The notes under the pieces are model-generated. The model did not search any database. It was not told the DNA's origin and saw only the letters and a program-made list of their open reading frames with translations. A DNA stretch of 64,000 bases from Streptomyces sp. L-9-10 (GTDB lineage: Bacteria > Actinomycetota > Actinomycetes > Streptomycetales > Streptomycetaceae): positions 124,001 through 188,000 of the forward strand of contig NZ_PHRF01000095.1 in assembly GCF_004151105.1 (NCBI RefSeq). Direction: 5' to 3'. Positions 17,323-25,213 of the stretch are shown one piece after another. Numbering within the stretch: the first letter of the stretch is position 1; each line of letters begins with the position of its first letter. Position numbers and translations under genes: made by a program.

Positions 17323-17451
17323 CGTGCGCACCTCTAAGTTCGCGGTCGTGTGATTCAGCGTGTGAAAAGCGGGCCCCGCGATCGTAGAGCCCACTCATGC
17401 AACTTACTGAGGCTTTACCTAGTTCCCGTACCCGGGTCCGAAGGAGGCAGG

Positions 17452-18018
17452 ATGTTGGCCATGTCCAACGTCTCTCCCTCAGGTACACCCATGGCCGCGA
17501 GCCCGCTGACCCGCGCGGTGCTCGAAATCGACGAGTACGCCTCCGGGCTCGGCTGGGACCAGCCGGCCAGGCTCTTCGCGCTCGTCGACACCGCGCGGCT
17601 GCGCACCGACGAACCGGAGCTCGCGGCTCAGCTGGGTCTCGACGACGCCGGGTCCGTCGCGCCCCTCACCCCTGTCGAGCAGGACGAGATCCCGTCCGGC
17701 ACCCCGCTGGACGAGTTCCTCGGCACCATCGCGTGGCCCGGGGCGGTGGCGGGCTGCGCGATGACGGTCGAGCGGCTGATGCTGCCGCCGTCCGCGGAGG
17801 CGTCCGTACCGGAGGGCCTCGACGAGGCGGGACTCGCCTCGTGGGTCTCCGCCCACCCGGAGCGCCAGGAGGTACGGATGACCGTCGCCGTGCTGCGTGA
17901 CGGCGCCAGGGAATCGGCGCTGCGGCTGCGCGAGAAGGACTCTCCGAACGAGGTCCTCACCGGCTCGGGGCTGGTCCCGGGGCTGGCCGAGGCCCTCGCC
18001 GCCACGTTCGAGTCGTAA
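17452..18018 (+). CDS. PPA1309-family protein
   Basis: A 188-residue soluble protein conserved across actinobacteria. Typical stretches are RAVLEIDEYASGLGWDQPAR and FLGTIAWPGAVAGCAMTVER. AGGAGG lies 4 bases ahead of the ATG at 17452; a second ATG at 17461 is possible. It is divergent from the UPF0182 gene. No enzymatic motif is recognisable. The stop codon lies in the first copy of a 16-bp tandem duplication. Confidence 0.85.
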   Translation: MLAMSNVSPSGTPMAASPLTRAVLEIDEYASGLGWDQPARLFALVDTARLRTDEPELAAQLGLDDAGSVAPLTPVEQDEIPSGTPLDEFLGTIAWPGAVAGCAMTVERLMLPPSAEASVPEGLDEAGLASWVSAHPERQEVRMTVAVLRDGARESALRLREKDSPNEVLTGSGLVPGLAEALAATFES

Positions 18019-18038
18019 CCGATTCGAGTCGTAACCGA
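18007..18038. repeat. 16-bp perfect tandem duplication across a stop codon
   Basis: TTCGAGTCGTAACCGA occurs at 18007-18022 and again directly at 18023-18038. The first copy carries the last codons and TAA stop of the PPA1309-family gene, so the second is a non-coding echo of the gene end. Confidence 0.95.
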
Positions 18039-18102
18039 CTCCTTATCCGGGCGCTCGGTCCAGGCGCTCGATCCGGGCTCTCGTCCCCAGGGGCACGGCC
18101 GG

Positions 18103-19191
18103 TCAGCTCGCCGAACAGCTCGGCAGGCCGGCCGTGTCCCCGGCGCGGATCTTGTCCAGGGACTTCGTGGCGTCCGCGATGGTCTTCACCCTGATCAGCG
18201 TCAGGCCGCTGGGGATGTCGGAGACCGCCGCCGCGCAGTTCTGGTCCGGTGTGAGGAAGTACTCGGCGCCCGCGGCGCGCGCGCCGACGAGCTTCATCTC
18301 GATGCCACCGATCGGGCCGACCGCGCCCTTGTCGTCGATCGTGCCCGTACCGGCGACGAACTTGCCGCCCGTCAGTGGGCCGGGGGTGAGCTTGTCGACG
18401 AGGCCGAGGGAGAACATCAGCCCGGCGCTCGGTCCGCCCACGTCGGCCAGCTTGATGTCCATCGTGAACGGGAACGTGTGGGCGGTCCCGGCCTGGATGC
18501 CGACGATCGCCCGGCCGCCGTCAGGGGACTTCGCCGTGGTGATCGTGACCTTCTCGCCGCCCTCGGGCTCCTTGCGCGCCTTCTCGGCCGCCTTCGCCTC
18601 GTCGGCGGGGACGATGGTGAAGGAGACGTCCTCGCCCGGCTGGTGCTTGGTGACGAGCTTCGCGACGTCCTGCGGCTCGTTGACCGCCGTACCGTCCACG
18701 GCCTTGATCACATCACCGGCGTGCAGTGTGCCCTCGGAGGGGCTGCCCTTGACCACGGAGGAGACGATGATCCGCGACGACACCGGGATGTTCAGCTCAC
18801 GCAACGCGGCGACCTTGGCGCTCTCCTGGGACTGGCTGAACTCTTCGGCGTTCTCCTGTGTGGACTGCTCTTCCGTCTTGCCGTCCGGGTACAGGGTGTC
18901 GTGCGGCACCACCACGTTGTCGTGGGCCAGCCAGCCGTAGACCGCTTCGACGATGTTCATGTTGTAATCCGCGCCGGTGACCCTGACCGTCGTCATATTG
19001 AGATGACCCGAGGTCGGATACGTCTTGCGGCCGGAGATCTGGAGTACGGGCTCACCGCCCGCGTCGCCGAGTGTGTTCACCGTCGGCCCGGGGCTCATCT
19101 CCGAATACGGGACTTTGATCAGCACGCCTGCGCAGAGCAGCGCGATGAGGACGAGGGTGGAGGCGAGCATCGTCGCGGTGCGGCGTGGCAT
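18103..19191 (-). CDS. Membrane-anchored PDZ/Lon-like serine protease (YlbL family)
   Basis: 362 residues: an N-terminal signal anchor (about 8-25), an extracytoplasmic PDZ domain (about 135-200) and a Lon-type S16 protease domain. The catalytic dyad is visible as Ser255 in GGPSAGLMFS and Lys300 in GGIEMKLVGA. Members cut envelope or secreted proteins. ATG at 19191 is selected as the start of the signal anchor, although the frame is open further upstream. A 61-residue membrane protein gene precedes it on the same strand. Confidence 0.92.
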   Translation of the reverse strand: MPRRTATMLASTLVLIALLCAGVLIKVPYSEMSPGPTVNTLGDAGGEPVLQISGRKTYPTSGHLNMTTVRVTGADYNMNIVEAVYGWLAHDNVVVPHDTLYPDGKTEEQSTQENAEEFSQSQESAKVAALRELNIPVSSRIIVSSVVKGSPSEGTLHAGDVIKAVDGTAVNEPQDVAKLVTKHQPGEDVSFTIVPADEAKAAEKARKEPEGGEKVTITTAKSPDGGRAIVGIQAGTAHTFPFTMDIKLADVGGPSAGLMFSLGLVDKLTPGPLTGGKFVAGTGTIDDKGAVGPIGGIEMKLVGARAAGAEYFLTPDQNCAAAVSDIPSGLTLIRVKTIADATKSLDKIRAGDTAGLPSCSAS

Positions 19192-19324
19192 GGAACGACA
19201 GTACGGGAAGGGTCTGTCAGTGCACCCCTGGGGCCGGTCCGTCCGGGGCGGGGCCCTGGGGCCGGTCCGTACGGGGCGGCGGGCGGCGGGGCCGCGCGAC
19301 GACGACGTACGGACCGCGACGACG

Positions 19325-19510
19325 TCAGACAGCGTCGGACCCGGCGGAAACCGAGCCGGAGGGTGCCTTCTCCATCGCGTCACGGAACCGGGCGTAGCCG
19401 TTGAGCTCGGCTATGTCCCCGATCGTGCGGTCCCTGGAGACCCAGCTTCCCCATATACCCGCGCCTATGGCGGCGAAGAGTGGAATCAAGAGCCAGACAA
19501 GTGCGGCCAT
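19325..19510 (-). CDS. Small single-pass membrane protein
   Basis: A 61-residue protein with one N-terminal transmembrane helix (about 3-24) and a short charged cytoplasmic tail (SRDRTIGDIAELNGYARFRD). GGGAGAACGAA precedes the ATG. The placement between moaE and the PDZ protease is typical of Streptomyces genomes. Function unknown; small size and conserved place suggest an accessory membrane protein, but that is inference. Confidence 0.75.
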   Translation of the reverse strand: MAALVWLLIPLFAAIGAGIWGSWVSRDRTIGDIAELNGYARFRDAMEKAPSGSVSAGSDAV

Positions 19511-19676
19511 TTCGTTCTCCCGACCTCAAGTGAGCGTCTGTGACTGACCGATCAGCAGATAACCATCTGCTGATTCAACGCTGCTGGTCGGGGTGCGGTT
19601 ACGCAAATCGGGCCCTAGGGGTACTGACCGGGTTTCAGACGACACCGGTCGAGCAAAGCGCGCGTGCGGTCCTGCC

Positions 19677-20135
19677 TCAGGCGCCGACCCATTCCTCCGT
19701 GCCGTCCGAGAATTTCTGGTGCTTCCAGATCGGGACCTCGTGTTTCAGGTCGTCGATCAGCTTCCGGCAGGCCTCGAACGCCTCCCCCCGGTGCTGGCAG
19801 GAGACCGCCACGACGACCGCCAGATCTCCGACCGCCAGATCACCCACACGGTGGACAGCGGCCAGCGCGCGCACGGGATAGTCGGCGACGACCTTCTCGG
19901 CGACGCGTCGCAGCTCCGCCTCGGCCGTGGGATGACTGGAATAGCCGAGGCTGTCCACGTCGGCGCCGCCGTCGTGGTCGCGGACCGTGCCGACGAAGAG
20001 CGCGGTGCCGCCGGCCGCGTCGTCGCCGACCGCGCGGAAGACCTCGTCGACGGTCAGCGGGGTGTCGCGTATCGCCAGCAGCCGGATCGGGTGCCGCGCC
20101 GCCTGCTCGCCCGGGTGGGAATGCGTGCTCGCCAT
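19677..20135 (-). CDS. moaE: Molybdopterin synthase catalytic subunit MoaE
   Basis: A 152-residue protein that transfers sulfur from MoaD thiocarboxylate to precursor Z in molybdopterin synthesis. Motifs present: GGTALFVGTVRDHD, the HRVGDLAVGD block, CQHRGEAFEACR and the C-terminal KHEVPIWKHQKF with the active-site lysines. No other moa gene is next to it, so its partner MoaD lies elsewhere. The sulfur supply may come from the MoeZ-type protein encoded at 56732-57910. Confidence 0.95.
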   Translation of the reverse strand: MASTHSHPGEQAARHPIRLLAIRDTPLTVDEVFRAVGDDAAGGTALFVGTVRDHDGGADVDSLGYSSHPTAEAELRRVAEKVVADYPVRALAAVHRVGDLAVGDLAVVVAVSCQHRGEAFEACRKLIDDLKHEVPIWKHQKFSDGTEEWVGA

Positions 20136-20204
20136 GAACCCATCGTGCCGTACGGCACCGACATCGTGGAACGGGCGGCGCGGAACGGGCGGCGCGGAAC
20201 AGTG

Positions 20205-21317
20205 CTAGAGCCTGCGCCGCGCCTTGCGGGCCCGCCGTACCAGCGCGGCCGTACCGAGCAGCGCGACCGTCGCGCCCGCCGCGCCCGCCGCGGTGGCGTC
20301 CTTGCGGCCGAGCCGGCGGCCCGCCACCGTGTGGCGGCCCTCCACCTCCTCCAGGAGCGCGGCGAGGACCTCCTCGTTGGTCCAGCGGGGTCGCCAGCCC
20401 GCGTCGTGCAGCCTGCTGACGCTGACCACCCAGGGATGCATGGTGTAGGCGAGGTCGCCGGCGGGCGAGGGGGTCAGGCCGATCCTGTGCAGCCGGGCCG
20501 CGGCTCCCAGGGCGACCGCCGACGGCAGTTCCATCCGGCGGATACCGCTGAGTTCCTCGACCTCCTCCTGCTCCAGCCAGCCGTCGCAGCCGACCGCGAA
20601 CTCGCCGTCGGCCTTCTCCAGCGCGGCGTACTCCAGCGCGCTGACCAGATCGTCGACGTGGCAGAACTGCCAGGTGGGACGGGATCCCGCGACGACGAGC
20701 AGCCGCGGCGACTCGAAGTAGCGGGTGAGGGCGGTGTCCGTACCGCCGACCAGGACGGCGGGGCGTACGACCGTCACGTTGAGGCCGGGGTGCGCGCGGG
20801 GCGCGCGGCGGCCGAGACGCTCGATCTCCAGCAGATCGCCGACGCCGGTCGCCTCGGCGGTCGCGCGCAGCTCCGCGTCCTCGGAGAGCGGGATGTCGTT
20901 GTCGGGCAGCGCGCCGTAGACCATGGCCGAGGTGCAGAGCACGACCCGGTGCACCCCCGCTGCGGCGGCCGCCGTGAGCACGGTCTGCGTGCCGCGCACG
21001 TTGTACGCCGTACGGGCGGTCGCGTCGGTCTCCAGGTCGAGATCGAGCGCCAGATGTACCACCACGTCCGCCCCGCGCAACTTCTCCGCGATGGCCGGGT
21101 CACGGACGTCGAGGACGTGCCACTGCGCCTCGGAGACCTCGCCTCTGCGCTCGTCGATGGCGATGACCTGCTTGATCTCGTCCGACGCGGCCAGGCGGCG
21201 GGTGAGCAGGTCACCCACCCCGGAGGCGGCGCCCGTGACCGCGACCACGGGGCCTCGGGACGGGGGCGTGGTTGAGCGGTTTCGCGCTGCGCGAACCTGC
21301 GGATCTGGGGAACTCAC
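20205..21317 (-). CDS. NAD-dependent epimerase/dehydratase (extended SDR)
   Basis: A 370-residue extended short-chain dehydrogenase-like protein. The nucleotide-binding loop reads TGAASGVG rather than the usual TGxxGxxG, and the catalytic TSAMVYGA region carries the Tyr but lacks a clear following Lys, so activity may be altered. A hydrophobic segment at the extreme C-terminus (GATVALLGTAALV) suggests membrane association. GTG at 21317 is preferred because GGAG lies about 7 bases upstream. The equivalent Streptomyces genes are annotated only as epimerases of unknown substrate. Confidence 0.85.
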   Translation of the reverse strand: MSSPDPQVRAARNRSTTPPSRGPVVAVTGAASGVGDLLTRRLAASDEIKQVIAIDERRGEVSEAQWHVLDVRDPAIAEKLRGADVVVHLALDLDLETDATARTAYNVRGTQTVLTAAAAAGVHRVVLCTSAMVYGALPDNDIPLSEDAELRATAEATGVGDLLEIERLGRRAPRAHPGLNVTVVRPAVLVGGTDTALTRYFESPRLLVVAGSRPTWQFCHVDDLVSALEYAALEKADGEFAVGCDGWLEQEEVEELSGIRRMELPSAVALGAAARLHRIGLTPSPAGDLAYTMHPWVVSVSRLHDAGWRPRWTNEEVLAALLEEVEGRHTVAGRRLGRKDATAAGAAGATVALLGTAALVRRARKARRRL

Positions 21318-21626
21318 CGGGCGTCTCCAGCGGTTGTCTTCAATACGTACGTGAATGACGCGTACGTACCAGGTGATGTCCATCCTGCCGCAGGCCCTGG
21401 TCCGGCGGAGCACCGAGCCCGGAAGCCGCCCGGGTGTCGAAATGGTATGGGGCTCTCGGAGGCGGGAGACACAGCAGGTCGAGGGCAGGGTCCGGGGCAG
21501 TGCGGCCGGGCGCGGCCCGCGGCCCGCCGAGCCAGCCTCACTCGCCCGCTGCCGCTTAGGCTGGGTGGTGTAGCCGGGCAGCCGCCGCCGGCAGCAAGCC
21601 GGTGGCCCTACGAGCCGAGGAACCCC
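21318..21626. promoter_or_regulatory. Divergent intergenic region with an 8-bp inverted repeat
   Basis: This gap separates the SDR gene (minus) from the metalloprotease gene (plus). It holds an exact inverted repeat TACGTACG (21344-21351) / CGTACGTA (21361-21368) with a 9-bp spacer, 27-51 bp upstream of the SDR start, a plausible operator. A -10-like TAGGCT at 21557-21562 could serve the metalloprotease gene. Nothing else was recognised. Confidence 0.5.
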
Positions 21627-23087
21627 GTGAGTGACACCCCATTCGGATTCGGCCTTCCGCCGGAGGAGCCGGAGGACGGCGACGGCAAGAAGAAGGACCC
21701 CGCCGGAGGTGGTCAGGGTGCCGGTGGCGGTCCCGTGAACCCCTTCGCGGGGTTCGGTCTGCCGGGCGGCGCGGGCGGTGCGGACAATCCGTTCGCCGCG
21801 ATGTTCGGCTCGCTCAACCCCAACGACCTGGGCGCGGCCTTCCAGCAGCTCGGCCAGATGCTGAGCTACGAGGGCGGTCCCGTGAACTGGGACATGGCCA
21901 AGCAGATCGCCCGCCAGACGGTCGCCCAGGGCACGCCGGACGGCACGAAGGACGCGAGCGTCGGGCCCTCCGAGCGTGCCGCGGTCGAGGAGGCCGTACG
22001 GCTCGCCGACATCTGGCTGGACGGCGTGACGTCCCTGCCCTCCGGATCGAACACGGCGGTGGCGTGGAGCCGCGCCGAGTGGGTCGAGGCGACGCTGCCC
22101 GCGTGGCAGCAGCTCGTCGATCCGGTGGCGGAGCGGGTCGGTACGGCCATGGGCGAGGTGCTGCCCGAGGAGATGCAGTCCGTGGCGGGTCCGCTGATCG
22201 GCATGATGCGCTCCATGGGCGGCGCCATGTTCGGACAGCAGATCGGACAGGCAGTGGGCGTGCTGGCGGGAGAAGTGGTCGGTTCCACCGACATCGGGCT
22301 CCCGCTCGGCCCCGCGAACAGGGCCGCGCTGCTGCCGCTGAACATCGCGGCGTTCAGCAAGGACCTCGGGGTCCCCAAGGACGAGATCCGGCTGTACCTG
22401 GCCCTGCGCGAGGCCGCCCATCAGCGGCTCTTCGCCCACGTGCCCTGGCTGCGTTCGCACATGTTCGGCGCGGTCGAGGGCTATGCCCGCGGGATCAAGG
22501 TGGACACGACCAAGCTGGAGGACGTGGTCGGCCAGTTCGACCCGACCCATCCCGAGGAACTTCAGGAAGCGCTCCAGCAGGGCATGTTCCAGCCCGAGGA
22601 CACGCCCGAGCAGAAGGCCGCGCTGGCCCGTCTCGAAACGGCGCTCGCGCTGGTCGAGGGCTGGGTGGACGCGGTGGTGCACGAGGCCGCTAAGTCCAGG
22701 CTCACGGGCGCCGACGCGCTGCGCGAGACGCTGCGCAGGCGGCGCGCCTCCGGTGGTCCGGCGGAGCAGACCTTCGCCACCCTCATCGGTCTCCAGCTGC
22801 GCCCGCGCCGGCTGCGGGACGCCTCGCGGCTGTGGGCCTCGCTCACGGACGCGCGGGGCGTCGACGGCCGCGACCGTCTGTGGGAGCACCCGGACATGCT
22901 GCCGACGGCCTCCGACCTCGATGACCCGGACGGCTTCGTCCACCACGAGCAGCTGGACTTCTCCGAGCTGGACAAGATGCTCGGCGAGGCGGCGGACGGC
23001 AAGCCGAACCTCCGCAAGGACGACGGTGACAAGGCCGGGCCGGACGAGGACAAGGGCGACAGCGACAAGGGTGACGGCGACAGGTGA
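21627..23087 (+). CDS. Zinc-dependent metalloprotease-like protein (DUF2342 family)
   Basis: 486 residues, matching the actinobacterial family usually annotated zinc-dependent metalloprotease/putative hydrolase. The Gly/Pro-rich N-terminus is followed by a conserved core with LPLNIAAFSKDLGVPKDEIR and the REAAHQRLFAHVPWLRSH segment, where zinc ligands are expected; a classical HExxH is not present (HEAAKSRL occurs near residue 360). The GTG at 21627 has GAGG 7 bases upstream. It overlaps the NUDIX gene by 4 bases, so the two are coupled. Physiological role unknown. Confidence 0.85.
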   Translation: MSDTPFGFGLPPEEPEDGDGKKKDPAGGGQGAGGGPVNPFAGFGLPGGAGGADNPFAAMFGSLNPNDLGAAFQQLGQMLSYEGGPVNWDMAKQIARQTVAQGTPDGTKDASVGPSERAAVEEAVRLADIWLDGVTSLPSGSNTAVAWSRAEWVEATLPAWQQLVDPVAERVGTAMGEVLPEEMQSVAGPLIGMMRSMGGAMFGQQIGQAVGVLAGEVVGSTDIGLPLGPANRAALLPLNIAAFSKDLGVPKDEIRLYLALREAAHQRLFAHVPWLRSHMFGAVEGYARGIKVDTTKLEDVVGQFDPTHPEELQEALQQGMFQPEDTPEQKAALARLETALALVEGWVDAVVHEAAKSRLTGADALRETLRRRRASGGPAEQTFATLIGLQLRPRRLRDASRLWASLTDARGVDGRDRLWEHPDMLPTASDLDDPDGFVHHEQLDFSELDKMLGEAADGKPNLRKDDGDKAGPDEDKGDSDKGDGDR

Positions 23088-23629
23088 GCCTGCACGACGA
23101 CGCGGTCCTCGTACTGAAGGGTTACGAGGACCAGCCGGAGCTGGGCGGGCTCTATCTGGACCATCTGGCCGCTCATCCCGACGCGATGTGGAAGTCCTGC
23201 GGGGCCGGGCATCTGACGGCCAGCGCGCTGGTGATCGATCCGGAGCGCGGCCGGGTGCTGCTGACCCTGCACAAGAAGCTCGGCATGTGGCTCCAGATGG
23301 GCGGCCACTGCGAACCGGGTGACACCTCGCTGGAGCGGGCGGCGCTGCGGGAGGCCACGGAGGAGTCCGGGATCGAGGGGCTGACGCTGCTGGCGGGCGG
23401 CCCCGTACAGCTGGACCGGCACGCGATCCCGGCCCCGTGCCACTGGCATCTCGATGTCCAGTACGCGGCGCTGGCGCCTTCCGGTGCGGTCGAGGCGATC
23501 AGCGAGGAGTCGCTGGACCTGCGGTGGTTCTCCTACGAGGAGGCCGCGACGGTGGCCGACGGCTCGGTCGTACGACTGGTGGAGCGCAGCCGCGCCGCGC
23601 TGCGCCGACGAGAGCGGGACGCCGACTGA
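23084..23629 (+). CDS. NUDIX hydrolase
   Basis: A 181-residue NUDIX-superfamily pyrophosphatase. The Nudix box fits GX5EX7REUXEEXGU: it begins GHCEPGDTSLE and continues RAALREATEESG. The GTG start overlaps the preceding stop (GTGA), indicating co-translation with the metalloprotease gene. The substrate is not predictable from sequence. A hairpin follows at 23634-23656. Confidence 0.9.
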   Translation: MSLHDDAVLVLKGYEDQPELGGLYLDHLAAHPDAMWKSCGAGHLTASALVIDPERGRVLLTLHKKLGMWLQMGGHCEPGDTSLERAALREATEESGIEGLTLLAGGPVQLDRHAIPAPCHWHLDVQYAALAPSGAVEAISEESLDLRWFSYEEAATVADGSVVRLVERSRAALRRRERDAD

Positions 23630-23633
23630 GAAG

Positions 23634-23656
23634 GGGCGGCCACCTGCGGGCCGCCC
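23634..23656 (+). terminator. Hairpin after the NUDIX gene
   Basis: GGGCGGCC (23634-23641) pairs with GGCCGCCC (23649-23656) across a 7-base loop, directly after the NUDIX stop codon, followed by CTCTT. Confidence 0.55.
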
Positions 23657-23744
23657 TCTTCCGCCGGTCCGGGGCCAGGACGCGACCAATCCGGTCCCGT
23701 CCTGGCCCCGGGCCCGCTGTCACCCGCGTCGGCAGGTCAACGGG

Positions 23745-24503
23745 TCAACGGCTCCAGACATTGTTCTGGTTCTGGCCGTGGGCGCCCTGCTGGCCGACCC
23801 CGAACTGAGCCCCGAGCCCCTGCCCGATCGCCGCGTGCTGCGGCGGCATGACCTCGCTGGGCTGGACCAGCGCGTAGCCCTGGCCGAGGAAGCTCAGCTC
23901 CCAGCCCTCGCCGGTGTTGCCGCGCCGCCGCAGGACTCCCGAGGAGTGCGTCTGCGCCTGCATCTGCACCCGCAGCCCGGAGGACCAGGCGACGACCGCG
24001 TCGGCGTCCGCGTTCACGTACTTCTCGGGCGTGACCCGCATCATCAGCGGCTGGCCCGAGGTCATCAGCGCGACCTTGCCCCGGCCGGAGATGTTCAGCT
24101 GGTACTTGCCGGAGCCGGAGATCCCGTACTGGCTGTCCACCGCGATGACTTCGGTGTGCAGCGTGGAGTCGAGCGCCAGCACATAGGCGCTGTCCACCGT
24201 CATCCCGTCGTGGTCGACGTCCACCACATGGATGTACTGGGCGAGATTGGCCAGATAGACCGTGCCCTGCCCGGAGCAGCGCATCAGTTCCAGCCCCTCA
24301 CCGGTGCGCGCGCGGGACCGGCGCTGGCTCTGCGACTGGTACTCCCCGTCGAAGTCGATCAGCCCCTGGTAGGCGACCATCGCGCCCTTGCGGGCGAGGA
24401 CGTCGTCCTGGCCGGTGAGCGCGACCCGCAGCAGCTGCGGGTTCTGTACCGCGTAGCGGTCCTGGGACTGCTGCTCGGTGTAGGCGAAAAGCGGACTCTG
24501 CAT
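23745..24503 (-). CDS. AIM24-family protein, third gene of the TerD-AIM24 operon
   Basis: A 252-residue AIM24 (TRAP-like beta-prism) protein with the recurrent short motifs of the family: LARKGAMVAYQG, GEGLELMRCSGQGTVYLA and LNISGRGKVAL. The C-terminus is Gln/Gly-rich. GGGGGAG precedes the ATG by 8 bases, and only 16 bp separate it from the preceding AIM24 gene. AIM24 was named for a mitochondrial protein; bacterial copies are often linked to stress loci. No enzymatic residues are known for the family. Confidence 0.85.
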   Translation of the reverse strand: MQSPLFAYTEQQSQDRYAVQNPQLLRVALTGQDDVLARKGAMVAYQGLIDFDGEYQSQSQRRSRARTGEGLELMRCSGQGTVYLANLAQYIHVVDVDHDGMTVDSAYVLALDSTLHTEVIAVDSQYGISGSGKYQLNISGRGKVALMTSGQPLMMRVTPEKYVNADADAVVAWSSGLRVQMQAQTHSSGVLRRRGNTGEGWELSFLGQGYALVQPSEVMPPQHAAIGQGLGAQFGVGQQGAHGQNQNNVWSR

Positions 24504-24519
24504 GGTGTGTTCTCCCCCC

Positions 24520-25200
24520 TCAGCCCTGGACCCGGAGGCGGTCTGTGCTGTCCTCGCTGGGCTGTACGACCACGATTCCCGAGCCGGAGAAGGCCATCTG
24601 GTAGGCCTCCCCGCTGCCGCGCCCGATCAGCGCCGATGCCTTGAAGCTGCGCTTGCCCTTCACCTTCAGGGCCGGTGACCATGCGACCAGGGCGTCCGGG
24701 TCCACATAGGTCTCGTCCTCGCCACGGCCGCAGTCGACGACGATCGGGGTGCCGCGCGAGGTCAGGGCGACCCAGCCCGTCCCGGAGATCTGTACGTTCC
24801 ACAGCCCCTGGCCGGCGAACTTGGCCAGCCCCTTCACGCGCTCGACGCCCCACTTGAGGTGCGCGTCGAAGGCGAGCAGATTGGTGCCGTTGACCGAGAG
24901 CGCGTCGTTGTCGAGGTTGATGACGACGACATCCGCGCCGTAGTCGGCGAGATAGAGCAGACCGTCACCCACGCACTTCATGAGGGGCGTGCCCTCGCCG
25001 GTCGCCCACTGGGAGGCGATCTGGCGGATGGCGGGCGAGTTCGGCTCGTACTGGATGAAGCCTTCATAGGCGACCATCGAGCCGGTGCGTGCGAACAGGT
25101 CCTGGCCCGAGGCCATCGCGACCTTGAGCATGGCGCGGCCGTGGTTCTCCATCCGGGCCGCGACGGGGGTGGGGGCATAGCCCGCGAGCTGCTGGTTCAT
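24520..25200 (-). CDS. AIM24-family protein, second gene of the operon
   Basis: A 226-residue AIM24 protein: LKVAMASGQDLFARTGSMVAYEG, GEGTPLMKCVGDGLLYLADYG and VQISGTGWVALTSRGTP fit the family repeats seen in the two neighbouring genes. GGGAG lies 8 bases ahead of the ATG, 13 bp after the stop of the TerD-AIM24 gene. The three genes appear to derive from duplication of one AIM24 module. Confidence 0.85.
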   Translation of the reverse strand: MNQQLAGYAPTPVAARMENHGRAMLKVAMASGQDLFARTGSMVAYEGFIQYEPNSPAIRQIASQWATGEGTPLMKCVGDGLLYLADYGADVVVINLDNDALSVNGTNLLAFDAHLKWGVERVKGLAKFAGQGLWNVQISGTGWVALTSRGTPIVVDCGRGEDETYVDPDALVAWSPALKVKGKRSFKASALIGRGSGEAYQMAFSGSGIVVVQPSEDSTDRLRVQG

Positions 25201-25213
25201 TGTCCGGGCTCCC

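Noticed and set aside
15190..17337. A long plus-strand frame of about 715 codons opposite the UPF0182 gene
   Set aside because: Composition is that of a high-GC shadow frame with no recognisable domain, while the opposite strand encodes a well-known membrane family.
20205..22946. A 913-residue minus-strand frame covering the whole metalloprotease gene
   Set aside because: Only the part below 21317 is protein-like; the rest is the antisense of the clearly coding DUF2342 gene and reflects high GC content.
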